Positions 13,883 through 20,995 of a stretch of 22,823 nt of DNA are shown piece by piece. The position numbers and the translations under genes are program-made. Source of the stretch: Calditrichota bacterium (GTDB lineage Bacteria; Calditrichota; Calditrichia; Calditrichales; Calditrichaceae); assembly GCA_024278715.1 (NCBI GenBank), contig JAJRSN010000015.1:1-22823 (forward strand), given 5' to 3'. The number at the start of each line of letters is the position of its first letter. Within the stretch, counting starts at the first letter, position 1. Below the pieces are notes generated by a model. That model was not told where the DNA came from. It saw only the letters and a list, made by a program, of their open reading frames with translations, and made no database searches.

Positions 13883-14866
13883 TTAGCCGCTGACCTTGTG
13901 TTTTATCAGAAGATAGATGAAGAACGGACCGCCGATTAATGAGGTAATAATACCGACCGGCAATTCCGCGGGCGCTATTATGCTGCGGGCGATGGTGTCG
14001 CACCATATCAAAAACAAACCGCCCGACAGAACAACCACTCCGAACAACTTCCGATGATCGGGACCCATAATCAAGCGGACAACATGGGGCACAATCAAAC
14101 CTATAAAACCGATTGGACCCGCCATTGAAACGCACGTTCCCACCAGAACGGACGAAATGATAAAACTCCATTTTTGCAGTTTTTGCACTTCCACACCGCG
14201 GGCTTTTGCCATTTCGCTTCCGGAGAGCAACAAATTAAAGGCGGGAGCATGGATGTACAAGTAAATAAAAACAGGAATAAAAACCGCCGCCACAGTGATG
14301 GGAAAGCGCCAGCCAACCACATCCAACGCGCCCATTAACCAGCGTATCATCCGATAGGTTTCGGTGAAATCAGCCAGATAGTGAATAAAAAGGATGAGCG
14401 CGGAAAAGAAAAGCCCTATGGTTACGCCGGCTAAAAGAAGGGTAAAGGTCGAAAGTTCGTAACGTTCGCGGGCGATAAAATAGATAATCGCCACAGTTAA
14501 CAAACTGCCGGAAACCGAAAATATTACGGAGGTCGAAAAGCCCAATATCTGAATGATTAATCCGGTTTTTATGGCGATAACCGCGCCAAGAGCTCCGCCG
14601 GACGAAATGCCGAGAGTGTAAGGCGTCGCCAATTCGTTGCGAAGAAGCACCTGAAAAACCGAGCCGACTAAAGAGAGGGACGCGCCCACCAAAAAAGCGA
14701 AGACGATTCTCGGAAGACGAATATTCAGAATAATTTGAGCGGAAATGGAATCACGGTTAAAAAACAAATCTTTAATAGAAAAAGAACTCTCCCCGATGAA
14801 TAAAGGGATTAAAAGAACTACGGAAAAGATCAACCCCCAAAAAATATATCTTAAAATTTTACTCAA
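13883..14866 (-). CDS. FecCD/BtuC-type ABC transporter permease (TTG start)
   Basis: A 327-residue permease of the iron-siderophore/haem/vitamin B12 importer family, with about nine to ten hydrophobic segments. Family marks are NIRLPRIVFAFLVGASLSLV near residue 50, FQVLLRNELATPYTLGISSG, and near the end AGPIGFIGLIVPHVVRLIMG plus ELPVGIITSLIGGPFFIYLL, where the cytoplasmic loop contacts the ATPase. Normally it works with a periplasmic binding protein and an ATPase. Neither is adjacent here: downstream is a convergent lipoprotein, upstream a hybrid kinase. The start is TTG with AAAGGA five bases upstream. A 68-base gap with no terminator separates it from the kinase, so they may be co-transcribed. 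Confidence 0.92.
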   Translation of the reverse strand: MSKILRYIFWGLIFSVVLLIPLFIGESSFSIKDLFFNRDSISAQIILNIRLPRIVFAFLVGASLSLVGSVFQVLLRNELATPYTLGISSGGALGAVIAIKTGLIIQILGFSTSVIFSVSGSLLTVAIIYFIARERYELSTFTLLLAGVTIGLFFSALILFIHYLADFTETYRMIRWLMGALDVVGWRFPITVAAVFIPVFIYLYIHAPAFNLLLSGSEMAKARGVEVQKLQKWSFIISSVLVGTCVSMAGPIGFIGLIVPHVVRLIMGPDHRKLFGVVVLSGGLFLIWCDTIARSIIAPAELPVGIITSLIGGPFFIYLLIKHKVSG

Positions 14867-14934
14867 GGCTTTCCTTTGCTAAAGTGGCTGTTTAACCGTT
14901 CGGGTAAAAATCAACCGGATTAGGCGGATATTTT

Positions 14935-16914
14935 TCAACGGGAATCCAAAACCCCGCGAACCAATTGCAATAAACGCTCGGGTAAAAACGGTTTTTGTAT
15001 GAACCTTCCTTTGAGCAATTCCATATTGTTATCCCAGTCTAATTTATCCGTATATCCGGACATAAAGATGTACTTGATTTCGGGATTGGTCTGCTGAATT
15101 TTCTTTACCAGCTCGGTTCCGTAAAAATCGGGCAGAACAACGTCAACAAGCAAAAGGTCGATTTCTTCCCCGTGTTGTTTATAGTATTGCAGCGCTTCCT
15201 GTCCCGTTCCCTTACCGATTGTTTTGTAGCCCACGGCTCCTAAAATTTCCTGCAGCAAAATGAGAATCTCTTTCTGGTCTTCAACCACCAGAATAGTTTC
15301 TTTTCCGCCGACCAATTCTCCTTTGGCTTTTGCGGACGCTTTTTCGTCTTTCTTTTTGAAAGCGGGAATAAGGATATTAAAAATAGTTCCTTTATTGATT
15401 TCGCTTTGGCATTCAATAAAGCCTTTCATTTCTTTAACGATACCGTAAACAACCGAAAGTCCCAATCCGCTTCCCCGTTCTCTCTTATCGGTCGTAAAAA
15501 ACGGCTCAAAAATATGTTGTCTTTGCTCTTCGCTCATGCCCGATCCGGTATCGTGGATTTGAATTTGGACATAATCGCCCGGGCTTATCTCATTTAGCGT
15601 AGCCGGCAATTCCTTTTTAGTCAGGCGGCGGTTCGATGCTTTTACGTAAACGGTTCCTCCTTCGGCAACGGCGTTGCAAGCGTTGAGGATCAGATTTATC
15701 ATCATTTGCTCCACCTGCGCGGGATCTCCATAAATAGGGTGAAGGTCATTTTCAAATTCGTCAATTACCTTACAATTTTCGCCAAGCGTTTTGTTCAAAA
15801 ATTTTTCAAGATTCAGGTAAACATCCTTAACATTCAGAGACTGCGCTTTAACCGGCGATTTTTGGCTAAAGACCAACAACTGCCGGGTAATCGATTCGGC
15901 ATATTGGGCGGCTGAGTTTATCGCTTCAATTTGTTTGTACAAAGGCGTGTCGCGGTCAAGAGCATGAAGTATTAAATCGCAGTAACCGCGTACCACGGTC
16001 AGAACATTATTAAAATCATGGGCAATACCCCCTGCCAGTCTCCCGATTGCTTCCAATTTTTGGGTTTGCAATAATTTTTGTTCGCGCTTTTTGCGTTCTC
16101 TTATGTCGCGAATAATCGCGGCGGCAAACCACTGCCCGCCTATTTTAAAGGACGACAGCGACAATTCGACGGGGAACCTTTCTCCGGCTTTGTTAACCGC
16201 TTCATATTCAATTGTTCTTCCGACGATATTACCCTTGCCGGTTTTCCCAAACACCGGTATCTTTTGCGCGGCTTTTGCCCGGTCTTTTGCGGCGATTATC
16301 AAATTCTGAATCGGCTTGCCAAGGGTTTCGTTTTCGCCATAGCCAAATATTTCTGCCGCGCCCGGATTCCAGAAAACAACTTTGCCCTCTCCGTTTACGC
16401 AAATAACCGCATCTTTTGCGGATTCGACAATACCGCGTAATATTTGTTCCCTGTCATCCGATTCTTTTTCGTCGTTTGCAAGGGACTTATCCGCGCTCAG
16501 TTTTTGAGCCGCGCGTCTTTGCGCTAAAAATTCCAATTCATCACGATATTGTTTTAAAACCTCATTAATCATCCGGAGCAGTTTTTCGCCGAACTCCTCG
16601 GAAAAATCTTTGACAATGTAATCGTAAGCCCCGGCTTTAAGGCAATCCGCCGCAATTTTCTCATTTTCCGAGTCTGTTAAAATAATCATCGGAATCCGCG
16701 GGAAATTCAGCGCCAGCTCCGGCGCCGCACCGTCGGGAAGATTATAATTTGTAAGAATTACATCGATAGGCTTTTCGGATAAAATCTTTTTTGCTTCTTT
16801 CAAAGTCGCGACTGAAGTAATTTCGAATTTATTATGGGCTTTGTTTATGATCCCCATAATTGTTTCTTTAGCTGCGGAATCATCCTCAACTAATAAAATT
16901 TTTATTTTTAACAT
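14935..16914 (-). CDS. Hybrid sensor histidine kinase, REC-PAS-HisKA-HATPase-REC, soluble
   Basis: A 659-residue cytoplasmic hybrid kinase without membrane segments. The N-terminal receiver spans about 3-118: it has the acidic pair in VEDDS and the Lys in YIVKDF, but the phospho-acceptor position is Asn56 (VILTNYNLPDG). A helical linker follows to about 155, then PAS at about 157-277 (AKDAVICVNGEGKVVFWNPG). The HisKA domain has H299 in GGIAHDFNNVLTVV. The ATPase has the N box NLILNACNAV, G1 HDTGSGM and G2 GSGLGLSVVYGIV. The C-terminal receiver has Asp591 in LLLVDVVLPD and Lys in FIQKPF. The active kinase therefore probably passes phosphate to its own C-terminal receiver. The AAAGG site before the ATG is good. 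A candidate promoter lies at 16944-16973. Confidence 0.92.
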   Translation of the reverse strand: MLKIKILLVEDDSAAKETIMGIINKAHNKFEITSVATLKEAKKILSEKPIDVILTNYNLPDGAAPELALNFPRIPMIILTDSENEKIAADCLKAGAYDYIVKDFSEEFGEKLLRMINEVLKQYRDELEFLAQRRAAQKLSADKSLANDEKESDDREQILRGIVESAKDAVICVNGEGKVVFWNPGAAEIFGYGENETLGKPIQNLIIAAKDRAKAAQKIPVFGKTGKGNIVGRTIEYEAVNKAGERFPVELSLSSFKIGGQWFAAAIIRDIRERKKREQKLLQTQKLEAIGRLAGGIAHDFNNVLTVVRGYCDLILHALDRDTPLYKQIEAINSAAQYAESITRQLLVFSQKSPVKAQSLNVKDVYLNLEKFLNKTLGENCKVIDEFENDLHPIYGDPAQVEQMMINLILNACNAVAEGGTVYVKASNRRLTKKELPATLNEISPGDYVQIQIHDTGSGMSEEQRQHIFEPFFTTDKRERGSGLGLSVVYGIVKEMKGFIECQSEINKGTIFNILIPAFKKKDEKASAKAKGELVGGKETILVVEDQKEILILLQEILGAVGYKTIGKGTGQEALQYYKQHGEEIDLLLVDVVLPDFYGTELVKKIQQTNPEIKYIFMSGYTDKLDWDNNMELLKGRFIQKPFLPERLLQLVRGVLDSR

Positions 16915-16943
16915 CGGAGTACCTTTTTTCTATTAACACTAAA

Positions 16944-16973
16944 ATTATCGCTTTTATTGGCATAATCTGTTAA
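16944..16973 (-). promoter_or_regulatory. Candidate promoter for the hybrid kinase gene
   Basis: On the minus strand TTAACA (16968-16973), an 18-base spacer and GATAAT (16944-16949), 29 bases before the ATG. The -35 overlaps the left inverted-repeat copy of the repeat mosaic. Confidence 0.4.
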
Positions 16974-17348
16974 GCGTTAAGGGTGTAAGCGTTAAGCGGC
17001 TTCTGCGATGTCTCGGCACAGCTTTCTGCATTCCGCTTTCTCTTTTTTCTTTTGTCATTTTTCCCTTTTCATTTTTCTTACCCATCACTCATCACGACCT
17101 TATCACTTTGTAACTTTGTTACTCATCACGACACTTAACCAATAACTATTAACAAACTTTTCTCCATTATGGTACCGGCTTGTTCGGGTTATGTATTACC
17201 GGACGTTTCTTCTTATAAAGTTTAATACTACTAAAAGATGGGGGTTCAAAGCAACATTTTTTAAAAAATTCCGAGAACAACAAATGGGTCCGCTCAAAAA
17301 AGGTCTATCATTGTCATTTCGAGTAGTGACTAGTGACAAGTAAAATTT

Positions 17349-17406
17349 AAGATTAAAGTTCTTTCAAGATTAAAGATTAAAGTCCTTTCAAGATTAAAGA
17401 TAAAAG
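17349..17406. repeat. 24-base tandem repeat built from AAGATTAAAG
   Basis: Two adjacent 24-base units (17349-17372 and 17373-17396) differ by one T/C change, and a partial third follows. AAGATTAAAG occurs at 17349, 17366, 17373 and 17390. It also occurs twice more outside the array, at 17458 and 17475, again 17 bases apart. The constant 17/7 spacing suggests expansion of a 7-base register. Confidence 0.8.
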
Positions 17407-17427
17407 CGACAAGTGACGGAGTCACAA

Positions 17428-17454
17428 GTTGCAGGTTGCAGGTTCCAGGTTGCA
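17428..17454. repeat. Heptanucleotide tandem repeat (GTTGCAG)
   Basis: Almost four head-to-tail copies of the 7-mer GTTGCAG (17428-17434, 17435-17441, 17442-17448, 17449-17454). The third has one G to C change and the last is one base short. Confidence 0.85.
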
Positions 17455-17537
17455 ATTAAGATTAAAGTCTTTTAAAGATTAAAGCGACAATTTAAACTCA
17501 ACCTGTAACTTGGTACCACTGCCGATTAACGCTTAAC

Positions 17538-17900
17538 GAATTAGCGAAAAAGCATCGTCTGTAATTTCGGGCGCGGCAGTCAGAACAATGACGCAAACAG
17601 AATTGCTCGTTTTTGAGGTTGAAAAATCGGATGTCAATAGCAGGAGCTTGCGACGAGAAATCTCTTGTTTTTTATTGGAGTTATAAGTTTTCTCTCTATG
17701 TGCAAAACGACAGAACACGGTTTTTGTAGTGGACTCATAAATAATTCAGACAACTTGTTATTTCATGCTTTATATCCGGCGGCAGCCATACGCGCGGAAA
17801 AGCCTGAAACCGGAGCCGCGAAAACCTTGAATTAAAAACCCGGAATCAACTTTTGTTTACGATTATTCCCCTGTTCAGGTCGGCGGGTAATAAGGGATAA
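17538..17900. other. Non-coding remainder of the long intergenic region
   Basis: No credible gene. The piece CAGGAGCTTGCGACGAGAAATCTC around 17641-17664 (written here only as a landmark: CAGGAGCTTG ... GAGAAATCTC) resembles one half of a dispersed repeat type, while TTGTCATTTCGAG at 17311-17323 resembles the other. A minus-strand frame at 17533-17718 lacks a ribosome binding site. The end of the minus-strand PAS gene is at 17901, and no hairpin with a T tract follows it. Confidence 0.5.
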
Positions 17901-19154
17901 TTACGGCTGATTTCTGTGCACTTTTTTTAACAGTTTTTCAAACTGCTTATTCAGTTGAAGCGCGTCCTTTCGCAATTTTTCCAGTTTTTGTTTTAAAGAC
18001 TTGTTCGTGTCGCTTTCGATTAAAACCTCTATTTCGCCGACAAACCCGGAAATTTCGGTTAACAAATTTTTCAGGTTTTGATCGACTAGACGGTTATAGG
18101 CGTCAAGTTCAAGATTAGCGGTTTTCAGTTTCAGGGTTCGTTCGCTTACAAGATTTTGCAGGTGCGATCTGTATTCCTGCAGCTCCTGTTCGTATTTTTT
18201 TCGCCTTGTAATATCGGTTGCGATAAAAGTTAATCCGACCATTTTTTCTTTATTTTTGATGGGACCCACCCGGATAAAATACCAGCGTTTTTGTTCGTCA
18301 ACGGTCAATTCTATTTCGAAACGATAGGGTAATTCTTTGGAATTAACCATGTCTATTGCTTTATGAATTTTTTTCATTTCACTTTGCGGGACAAGATCAT
18401 AAATCATCTGACCGATGACCAGGTTTTCCGGGACGGAGAAAAAGTTTCGATTGACAAATTGAATTTTACCTTGCAAATCGGTGGTTATGATGTAATCGGG
18501 AGCCTGCTCCACCAGCGAACGCCAGCGGGCTTCCGATTCGATCAGAGCTTTATCTTTTTCCACCATATCGGTAATATCCATTAAAACGCCGCGGATTCCT
18601 CTGTTTCCCCTTTGGTTATTAAAGGGTCTGCTTAAGCTGCGCACCCAGCGATAGCCCCCGTCTTTTCTTAGCAATCGGTATTGCATCGGTTTTATGATAT
18701 TACGCAAACGCTCTTTAAACGCCTTATAAATTTGTTCTTCATCTTCGGGAGCGATGAACTCTAAAAACAGATGCCCGATCATCTCTTTGGGCGTGTAACC
18801 TGTTAATTCGTGTATTGCCGGACTGATGTAAGTGATTTTTCCGAACTGATCAATAACAAAAATTACTTCATTGATATCTTCCACCAGCGTGCGGTATTTT
18901 TCTTCATTGTGTTTTAAAGCGCGGGCAATTTGCTGATTTTTTAACAAGGGAGCGTTAATTGATTTATAAATGAACAACGCCGTAATCAGGATGAACAGCC
19001 ATCCTTCAAATTGAGCGGGTACCGTGGAGTGGAAAAAATGTGGTAAAAGAAAACGAAAAACAAACATCCACAAAACGCCGATGGAAACATAACTTAACGC
19101 GATACGCAAAGCCGTTTTCCGGTTTTCTGACAAATTGAATATTTTTTGTACCAT
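17901..19154 (-). CDS. Membrane PAS-PAS sensor protein with a degenerate, kinase-less C-terminus
   Basis: A 417-residue protein. Two hydrophobic segments (about residues 18-40 and 48-67) anchor it. They are followed by PAS 1 (about 84-205: YRTLVEDINEVIFVIDQFGK ... GVLMDITDMVEKD) and PAS 2 (about 208-325: WRSLVEQAPDYIITTDLQGK ... TFIATDITRR). A helical region ends the protein. LELDAYNRLVDQNLKNLLTE near 349-368 aligns by eye with the histidine box of phytochrome-type kinases (LEAF..SVSHDLRAPL), but Gln359 takes the place of His and Asn that of Asp. No ATPase domain follows. It therefore cannot autophosphorylate and may act as a sensing partner or dimerisation module. No clean Shine-Dalgarno site precedes the ATG. 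Confidence 0.85.
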   Translation of the reverse strand: MVQKIFNLSENRKTALRIALSYVSIGVLWMFVFRFLLPHFFHSTVPAQFEGWLFILITALFIYKSINAPLLKNQQIARALKHNEEKYRTLVEDINEVIFVIDQFGKITYISPAIHELTGYTPKEMIGHLFLEFIAPEDEEQIYKAFKERLRNIIKPMQYRLLRKDGGYRWVRSLSRPFNNQRGNRGIRGVLMDITDMVEKDKALIESEARWRSLVEQAPDYIITTDLQGKIQFVNRNFFSVPENLVIGQMIYDLVPQSEMKKIHKAIDMVNSKELPYRFEIELTVDEQKRWYFIRVGPIKNKEKMVGLTFIATDITRRKKYEQELQEYRSHLQNLVSERTLKLKTANLELDAYNRLVDQNLKNLLTEISGFVGEIEVLIESDTNKSLKQKLEKLRKDALQLNKQFEKLLKKVHRNQP

Positions 19155-19268
19155 ATTCTTATTACCGCTTTCTTTTTAAACCTTAAATCCTTTGATTATG
19201 ATCGTTCAGTTTTATATTTTTAAAAAAATAAAAATTATCTACATTTTATCAAATAAAAATGTGGGGGA

Positions 19269-20330
19269 ATGATGCTTTCCAGAAGAAATTTTCTGAAATT
19301 TTCGGGTTTATTGAGTATTTTTCCGCCTCTTGCGACTTTTGCCCAAAATCCGGAGCCCGTAAAAGCCAGGCAAATAATCAAACCTCCCGCGTTAAACCCC
19401 GGAGACACCATCGGATTGATTACCCCGGCTTCTCCTCTTTTTGAATTTCATCGAACGGTAATTGAGGTAACGGAAAAAATTCAAAATCTTGGTTATAAGG
19501 TCAAATTGGGAAAGAACATCGGCAAAAAGCTCGGTTACCTTGCAGGAACAATTCAGGAACGCGTCGAAGACCTCCACCAGATGTTTAAAGACGACGACGT
19601 CAAAGCCATAATGGCAATCCGCGGCGGTTACGGCAGCGGACAACTATTGCCTTATCTCGATTACAAATTGATTCGCAGCCACCCCAAAATTTTAATCGGC
19701 TACAGCGATATTACTTCTTTACTTTTGGGGATTCATGCTAAAACGGGTCTTGTTACCTTTCACGGACCGGTGGCTGTATCCACATTTACCGATTACACCC
19801 GCGCCTATTTAAATCGGATACTCGGCAGCAAAAGCGCTCCGATTGATATTGAAGACGCTCCGTTCGAGGAAAATCTTCAGACCACAAACAGAATCTGGAC
19901 GTTTCGCGGCGGCGCGGCGGAAGGGCGTTTAATCGGAGGAAATTTAACCCTGTTTCAAGCCACTATCGGCACGCCGTTCGAGCCCGATACAAAAGGAGCC
20001 GTTTTGTTTTTTGAAGAAGTAAGCGAAGAGCCGTACGATTTGGATCGTATGCTTAACCATCTTAAGTCCGCCGGAAAGTTCGATCGGTGCAAAGCGGTTA
20101 TTTTTGACAAACTTCCCTCCGTCGAACCCGCCGATTATAAACCGGCTTTTCCAAACACTTTGAGCGTGGAAGAAATCATTGAACAGGTTTTCAAAGATTA
20201 TGACTTTCCGGTCTGTGTGGGTTTTTCGCTCGGTCACATAAAAAACAAGCCCACTCTTCCTTTGGGAATTACTGCGCGGCTAAACGCAGACTCTGCACAC
20301 TTACAATTGACGGAAGCCGCGGTACGCTGA
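19269..20330 (+). CDS. LD-carboxypeptidase (peptidase S66) with Tat signal
   Basis: A 353-residue S66 peptidase of the LdcA/MccF family, which trims the terminal D-Ala from murein tetrapeptides or cleaves related amide bonds. The catalytic triad is visible as Ser146 in IGYSDITSLL, Glu249 in LFFEEVSEEPYDLDRML and His323 in SLGHIKNKPTLPLG. AIRGGYGSGQLLPYLD is the nucleotide-like loop before the Ser. The N-terminus SRRNFLKF followed by a hydrophobic stretch and FAQ is a textbook twin-arginine signal, so the enzyme is exported, while LdcA of E. coli is cytoplasmic. Two ATGs stand in tandem (19269 and 19272); after GGGGGA the second has the better spacing. It converges on the next gene with 11 bases between stops. 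Confidence 0.92.
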   Translation: MMLSRRNFLKFSGLLSIFPPLATFAQNPEPVKARQIIKPPALNPGDTIGLITPASPLFEFHRTVIEVTEKIQNLGYKVKLGKNIGKKLGYLAGTIQERVEDLHQMFKDDDVKAIMAIRGGYGSGQLLPYLDYKLIRSHPKILIGYSDITSLLLGIHAKTGLVTFHGPVAVSTFTDYTRAYLNRILGSKSAPIDIEDAPFEENLQTTNRIWTFRGGAAEGRLIGGNLTLFQATIGTPFEPDTKGAVLFFEEVSEEPYDLDRMLNHLKSAGKFDRCKAVIFDKLPSVEPADYKPAFPNTLSVEEIIEQVFKDYDFPVCVGFSLGHIKNKPTLPLGITARLNADSAHLQLTEAAVR

Positions 20331-20341
20331 GCTGATGCAAA

Positions 20342-20719
20342 TTACTTGTTCCGCATTTTTTGGTGCATCTTTTTTTCATCCGGAGATAGTTTGTCTTTCA
20401 CCGGCGGCGGAATTTTTTCCAGAATAATACGTAAGCGAGTCGTTGAATCGGGCTCTACTTTCACGCAGGGAAGTACAGACTGCATATAACCTATTTTTGA
20501 AAAAATCACGCTGTATTCGCCGACCTCCACGCTGTCCAGCAAAAATGTGCCGCTTGAATCGGAAACAATGGTCCTGTTTGTGGGAATTAACTTTACTTCT
20601 ACTCCCTCCACGGGTTTACCGTTATAGAGTTCCCTTATTAAGCCGCCGATCTTTCCGACTTCCGCGAATATTAATGCCGGAATAGTCAAAATTAAAAGCG
20701 CGAATGTGAGAGAACGCAT
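20342..20719 (-). CDS. Secreted protein with a single carboxypeptidase-regulatory-like (CarbD) domain
   Basis: A 125-residue exported protein. The signal peptide MRSLTFALLILTIPALIFA is followed by a beta-sandwich of the carboxypeptidase regulatory/CarboxypepD_reg type, about residues 24-102: GGLIRELYNGKPVEGVEVKL, IVSDSSGTFLLDSVEVGEYS, VIFSKIGYMQ. It ends in a charged tail with KDKLSPDEKK. In this phylum group such domains usually begin TonB-dependent receptors or decorate larger proteins; here it is alone. I start at ATG 20719, since GAGGGGG lies five bases upstream, rather than at the GTG two codons earlier that abuts that site. Function unknown. Confidence 0.75.
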   Translation of the reverse strand: MRSLTFALLILTIPALIFAEVGKIGGLIRELYNGKPVEGVEVKLIPTNRTIVSDSSGTFLLDSVEVGEYSVIFSKIGYMQSVLPCVKVEPDSTTRLRIILEKIPPPVKDKLSPDEKKMHQKMRNK

Positions 20720-20724
20720 TTTCA

Positions 20725-20731
20725 CCCCCTC
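20725..20731 (-). promoter_or_regulatory. Ribosome binding site deciding the start of the CarbD-domain gene
   Basis: GAGGGGG on the minus strand. It leaves a five-base spacer to ATG 20719 but overlaps the in-frame GTG at 20723-20725, which rules out the longer start. Confidence 0.7.
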
Positions 20732-20861
20732 AAATTTTTAATCAAAATATCCTGTGACAATTAAAAGCTAATACATTTTTCTTTCAAATGCAGTAATTTC
20801 TGAATTTTTTGTCTGCCTCTTTTAAACCTTCGGGAAACAGCCGTCTCTTGCAAAACCATCA

Positions 20862-20917
20862 AAACAGCAGAAGCGGCGATTTTTGATTAATTTTGAAATT
20901 GCCTCTTTCTGCTGTTT
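20862..20917 (-). terminator. Long imperfect hairpin, possible terminator of the beta-barrel gene
   Basis: AAACAGCAGAA (20862-20872) pairs perfectly with TTCTGCTGTTT (20907-20917), and inside it GGCGATTT (20875-20882) pairs with AAATTGCC (20896-20903) with one wobble pair. On the minus strand the stem is followed by TTGATGGTTTTG, a broken T-rich tail, about 80 bases after the stop of the gene at 20996. Its size is more than a terminator needs, so a dispersed repeat element is an alternative. Confidence 0.45.
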
Positions 20918-20995
20918 AATCGTCAAAACGGCGGGAATAACGGTGTGCGGGATTTTTTTCAACGGTCTTTGTGTAATTACCGGCTCGGCTATCCT

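Larger units (their letters stand above)
16969..17537. repeat. Mosaic of short tandem and dispersed repeats, bounded by inverted 12-mers
   Basis: A non-coding patch made of overlapping short repeats. GTTAAGCGTTAA occurs at 16969-16980 and inverted at 17526-17537; TAAGCGTTAAG recurs at 16986-16996. CATTTTTC recurs 14 bases apart (17056 and 17070). ACTCATCACGAC occurs at 17087-17098 and 17121-17132. AGTGAC recurs 7 bases apart at 17325. The AAGATTAAAG and GTTGCAG arrays are listed separately. Many periods are multiples of seven, as in the heptanucleotide STRR repeats described in cyanobacteria. No protein-like frame runs through it. Confidence 0.7.

Noticed and set aside
17349..17484. Repeats considered as a CRISPR array
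   Set aside because: Units are only 7-24 bases, directly adjacent or irregularly spaced, with no unique spacers of constant length and no cas genes nearby.
17533..17718. Minus-strand open frame of 61 codons in the long intergenic region
   Set aside because: No ribosome binding site, low-complexity composition, and it overlaps repeat DNA.
12901..20858. Shared CTTGCAAAA near hairpins at about 12.9 kb and 20.85 kb considered as an insertion-sequence end or small mobile element
   Set aside because: Only nine bases match, the hairpins next to them differ, and no terminal repeats or target duplications are visible.
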